Position numbers and translations under genes: made by a program. Below are positions 59,817 through 64,000 of a stretch of 64,000 bases of DNA, piece by piece. A model generated the notes under the pieces. That model saw only the letters and a program-made list of their open reading frames with translations, made no database searches and was not told the origin of the DNA. Position 1 is the stretch's first letter; every line of letters starts with the position of its first letter. Source of the DNA: Euryodendron excelsum. Its lineage: Eukaryota > Streptophyta > Magnoliopsida > Ericales > Pentaphylacaceae. The stretch is taken from assembly GCA_033060915.1 (NCBI GenBank), contig CM065384.1, positions 35,622,501 through 35,686,500 on the forward strand, read 5' to 3'.

Positions 59817-61742
59817 ATAAGTTAGCTCTAGTTAGCTAGGATGTACTGATGTAGTATTAATAAAGTTCGGTGTAGTTTTCCTTCCCTCTATCTCGCCCTT
59901 TGGGGTTAGTTCCTTCTCTCTCCCTCTATTCTTTGGCATCGTCTATGAAATAACAATGATTTGGTAGCTCTCCTTTGATTTTTTTTTTTTTTTTTTGCCC
60001 TTTTTTCCAAATATCTCCTCCTCTGTTTTATGATTGGTAGGATTTGGTCTCCTCGAGTGAATCCTTTGATTTGGAGTTTTTCTTATAAAATTGTTAATGT
60101 CGCATCATTTTGATGCAAAATTATGTGCAAAAAATTCCGAAAAAACAACATTTTTTTTTTCTTTTTTGTGATTTCGGGTTTTCACATAAGTGATTTGGTC
60201 TCTAAAATACCTTCAGTTGGACACAACAAAATTTGACTGCATTGTTTTGGGTGTTGAAGCACAAATCACAGTGAGAAGCTGGCCACCAAAAAAAAATTAA
60301 ATAAATAAAATTGGAAACTGGTATTAGACTTGATTGAAAATAACGTTCAATCTAATATTCAAAAGAAAAGTTCTACACTTGGTCTGTTAACTGGAGGGAA
60401 CACAGAATGGAGGAGAAAATGAAAAATAAAATATTACAAGAGAGAAAGAGGGGTTGTATTAAAGTAGTGCTATATAGGCAAAAAATTCATATAACAAGGA
60501 GAAGGAAAAAGACAAAAAAACAAGAGAAAGGAAAAAGAAAAGAAATAACGGATGATTTTTTCAAGGCAATTAAGAGGTCGGAGTAGAATGTAGTCTAATA
60601 GCTTAGCAAAGTCTATGCTTAAATTTCGATCTGAGGTCTTCTTTAACTTAAGAGCACCACCGAGAACAAATGACGAAAATATTTCGGAATGTATATGTCA
60701 ACCTAACCATTTCACCGTAGAGATTTGCTAGATTAGAACTAAGAAATAGACCCTAGCTAGAAGCTAGAAAAAGGTACTATGAGCAATTGCAATAATCGAG
60801 TTCATTGATATTCCTAGTATAGTAAATGCCAGCACACGTACAATCATAGTCAATTCGATGAAAATTTTTTTACAAAATGCTATTATGAATGAGAGCCTAT
60901 CACTTTAAAAAAAAATGTCCACTACAATGACTTTTAATTACAAGACTGTCACTGACTTATTATTCTGGTAAAAGTTTATGTACAAATATTATGTTAAAAT
61001 ATCAATTTCCTTGTATTGAATATCAGAATGATAACCCGGAATTAAAGAGGTGATTAGAACCTGCTAAAAAAACAAAAAAAAAAAAAAACACTTTTATGGC
61101 TTGCCACTCTGCTAATATTCATTGGGCCACATCAAGAACAGCATGACCATTATTCACAGATAAACCACAGCCTATTCATGCCATGCTATGTGTTCACCAT
61201 TTTAGAGAGGGACAACACATTTAAAATGGTATTATCATAGGTAAATGGTTGTGTTTTCAAATTTAAATTTTCTTCAATGAGAAAATAATCACAAGTGCCA
61301 CAAATCAAACAAGAAAATATTTGCCCACATTGGGTTGATTTGTGCAACTTGAGAGTTTGATAATTTCACTAATTATAATATGAGATTTGGATTATCAATT
61401 GATAATTATAATATGAGTTTGATAATAGCACTAATTATAATATTTTTTTCTCAAAATTTTGATTTAAAAAAAATAAAATACATGTGTGGTACTATTATTG
61501 ATTCCTTTTAATTTATTTATTCTCAACTTCATTAATGCTATCCATTAATCATCCATTGATCATGATAGTAATATTTTAAATTATAATCCTCCTAAAAAAT
61601 TTTTACTGATCATAAATTATATTTTAAAATAGAAAGAACACGAACTCATACTTCAATCCTTGGCATAAGCAACATCTTTCCATGAAGAAGAACAGTACAA
61701 CTTGTCATCAACTTGCATCAGGCATGTTCAATTCACCTTGGT

Positions 61743-62629
61743 TTTCAAATTTAAAATTCTTGCTATGTAAATAATTTCACACATCACAATTTAACCACGT
61801 TTGACTCTTGCCAAGTGCAATAGTTCTCCCAAGATTGTTGGCCTGGTAATTACCTTATTTGTATGAGACGCAGGGATTACACATATCTTGAGATTAGTTG
61901 AGGTACACACACGCTGACCTGAACACTTGGTTAGCAAAAAAAAAAGAATGTCATATCATGTAAACATAATGACGTGATATGACAATTATGAATAATTACC
62001 ACGTCGTCGCATCCTTATCTTTTGTTTTTATGTGTTTTTATATATACATATACCCTTTTTTTCACCCACCCCTACCCCCATTCACGGGTAACTATTCAGT
62101 ATGACGGTGATATCGCTAACATGTTACCACAAGTCAATAGAATTACACCAAAATATAGTTTTGATCATCGTTACCTAGAATTGAGGAGCTAGTTGAAATA
62201 TTTTATCCACATCACTTTACTAATTGATATGATATTTCATTACAACATACTCATGTAGATATATTTTATTAGATTGTGACATCACGTGAACAATAATGAC
62301 GTGGTATCACTGTTGAATTAAATATTTTCTTCTCATTCACCCACTAATAATTGACACCATACCAACACACTAACAAACTGTCACATAAAAAGGATCATTT
62401 TAACATTTGGGATCTTCTCCCTTTTTTTATATAGTTTATATGTAAAACTGGAACTTAAAAATATTCACTGTATTACTATATCTATGCACACACACATATA
62501 AATATATCATATACAAGAAAAATATAATATTAGAGACAAAATAAAAAACAACCTTACTTCTTCTTCTGATGAAACCTTCCATGGTTCCACTTTGATCTAT
62601 TGGTAGGTCTCCAAATCAAATCCATTTAG

Positions 62630-62662
<33 letters not shown>

Positions 62663-64000
62663 GTTTACACTAACAAAGCAATATACTTTTTGGTATCCAG
62701 TCAATGGATATTATAATTATAAATTATTCAATTTTATTGGATACAGAAGACCCACAGAATAAAAGTCTATTCTCTGTCATATTATTGGGTAAGATGTACA
62801 GTTATATAAAAAAAATAGGCAAGACTCATAATTTATTATAAAATTTTTTAAAAATTTAATTGCCCTGGCCTAGGGGGTTGCCCAAGCCTAGGGGCTTGCT
62901 GGGCTTACCCCATGGCCGGCCTTGAGTCTAACTTGTCCCTAATCTGCCCTATTGTCATCCCTACTCAGGGATGTCTGAGATAACAGTTTGTCCCTGTCTC
63001 CACCGAGCTATCCATTGAGATTAATATAAGGGAGTCTGGCCAAGTCTACCCATTATTTATAGGGCTTGAAAAATTTTTTTAGGCACTATTATGTAAATGG
63101 GCAGGCTTGTGATTTTTTTTTTTGAAGCCCGATTTGGACATAAATATATGTAAAATAATATTTCAAAAAAAATTCAGGTTAAATGGGTAGATTTGGGCGA
63201 GTTTGACAATGTAATTTTTTAAATGGGTGATTTTGAAATTTATTTCAAGACCTGATAAACATTATTTCTAGTTTATGCCGGACCTAACATGACTAATGTT
63301 CACCCCTATATTAATATAAGTACTGATTTATTTTAAAGAAAAACACTTTTTTTTTCGTGATTAAATGCGCTCATTCACCTATCATGTAGTCTGTGTGAAT
63401 TTTTTGGTTGAATGAATTTCCCTTGTAAATGGACCCCTTCCCCTCCTCACAAACACACTCATTTCGCGTGAAAGTAAAGCGCTCAATTTCTCTCTTTCAA
63501 GAACGCACAACCCCTCCGTCTAATTTCTGGGGCTGAAATGAGGAGAGAGATGTAGTGGAGTGGCAAAGATGGCAAAGATGGCAAAGATGGTGTTTGAGAG
63601 GCCAACGGTTAGGTAATGGGCCCATTGAGTGACAGATTTGGGCAGAGGTTGAAGTGGGTAGGAGAAGCTGAAAATTGATCATAGCCATTGGTTTGATGTC
63701 AAATTAAATCTCAACCGTTCTAACGAATTGTATCTAATAGACATTTAAAAACCAGCTCTGTTTCATTATATAGATTTGGTAGCTCGCACTTGTTTTTTTC
63801 TCCCTTTTTCCAAAGATCTCCTACTCTGTTTCATTATATAGATTTGGAGTTTTCCTTTTTTCGTTGGGTATATAATGCTATATAACAAAAATATTCATAC
63901 AGAACTTATATGCAGAATGATGTGGCTAAGTTGGATGCTTATCAATTTAAAACAAAGAATCTACTAAGATATATTTTAATTATAAAACTATCACTGTTAT
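61743..64000. repeat. Dispersed repeat unit U, copy 4 (runs off the window)
   Basis: Collinear with about 5410-7640 of copy 1: SINE-like segment (61815-61945), CT microsatellite (62631-62660), promoter-like segment (63390-63530), then the GAAATGAGGAGAGAG repeat. As in copy 1 the promoter joins a non-coding repeat. The copy continues beyond the window. Confidence 0.85.

Larger units (their letters stand above)
58880..61740. repeat. Dispersed repeat unit U, copy 3 (with gene)
   Basis: It matches 6603-9000 of copy 1 and 14900-16965 of copy 2. It is the only copy that contains the small gene after the shared promoter. It lacks the hAT MITE near 61045. It is followed head to tail by copy 4 at 61743. 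Confidence 0.85.

Overview
This is a stretch of plant nuclear DNA, almost certainly from a eudicot. The evidence is its composition: Athila-type and Tat-type Ty3/gypsy retrotransposons, a Ty1/copia fragment, a hAT transposon, several MITEs, tRNA-derived SINE-like repeats, an endogenous pararetrovirus remnant and an FBD-type F-box gene remnant. The species cannot be named from the sequence. No bacterial-type operon, CRISPR array, rRNA or tRNA gene was seen. Host genes are scarce: one short intact single-exon gene of unknown function (21057-21434, minus), a broken paralogue of it (59440-59816, plus), and an F-box gene wrecked by transposon insertions (39764-40637, minus).

Layout. 1-5.3 kb is repetitive; its first 2 kb recurs at 43.3-45.2 kb plus 54.75-55.2 kb. 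5.4-17 kb consists of diverged copies of a roughly 4 kb repeat unit that carries the promoter of the small gene family. It is interrupted by two solo LTRs, two copies of one hAT MITE insertion, AG microsatellite arrays and the pararetrovirus remnant (10.7-12.9 kb). 17.5-20.2 kb is a hAT transposon with clear ends and an internally deleted transposase. 21-25 kb holds the small intact gene and several MITE or SINE repeats. 25.3-27.0 kb is a minus-strand copia 5' end (LTR, primer site, gag). 27025-39758 is a complete but mutated Athila element inserted in the exon of the F-box gene. 45160-54746 is a complete but mutated Tat element inserted in the second copy of the 2 kb duplication. 55.7-57.3 kb is the 5' part of a third gypsy element, whose LTR also occurs solo at 13.5-14.0 kb. 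58.8-64 kb contains two more head-to-tail copies of the 5-9 kb unit, one carrying the gene pseudocopy.

The region reads as a layered record: local duplication of a small-gene neighbourhood, then nested transposon insertions, several with target-site duplications (TSDs) and an empty-site counterpart in the same window. In the retrotransposons nearly all in-frame stops examined fit C-to-T change at CGA, CAG, CAA or TGG codons, as expected for long-methylated, silenced copies.

The most unusual item is an antisense gene inside the Tat element (51408-53580, minus). It has three introns with canonical splice signals, two of which join exons exactly in frame. I found no evidence of a wholly new biological system.
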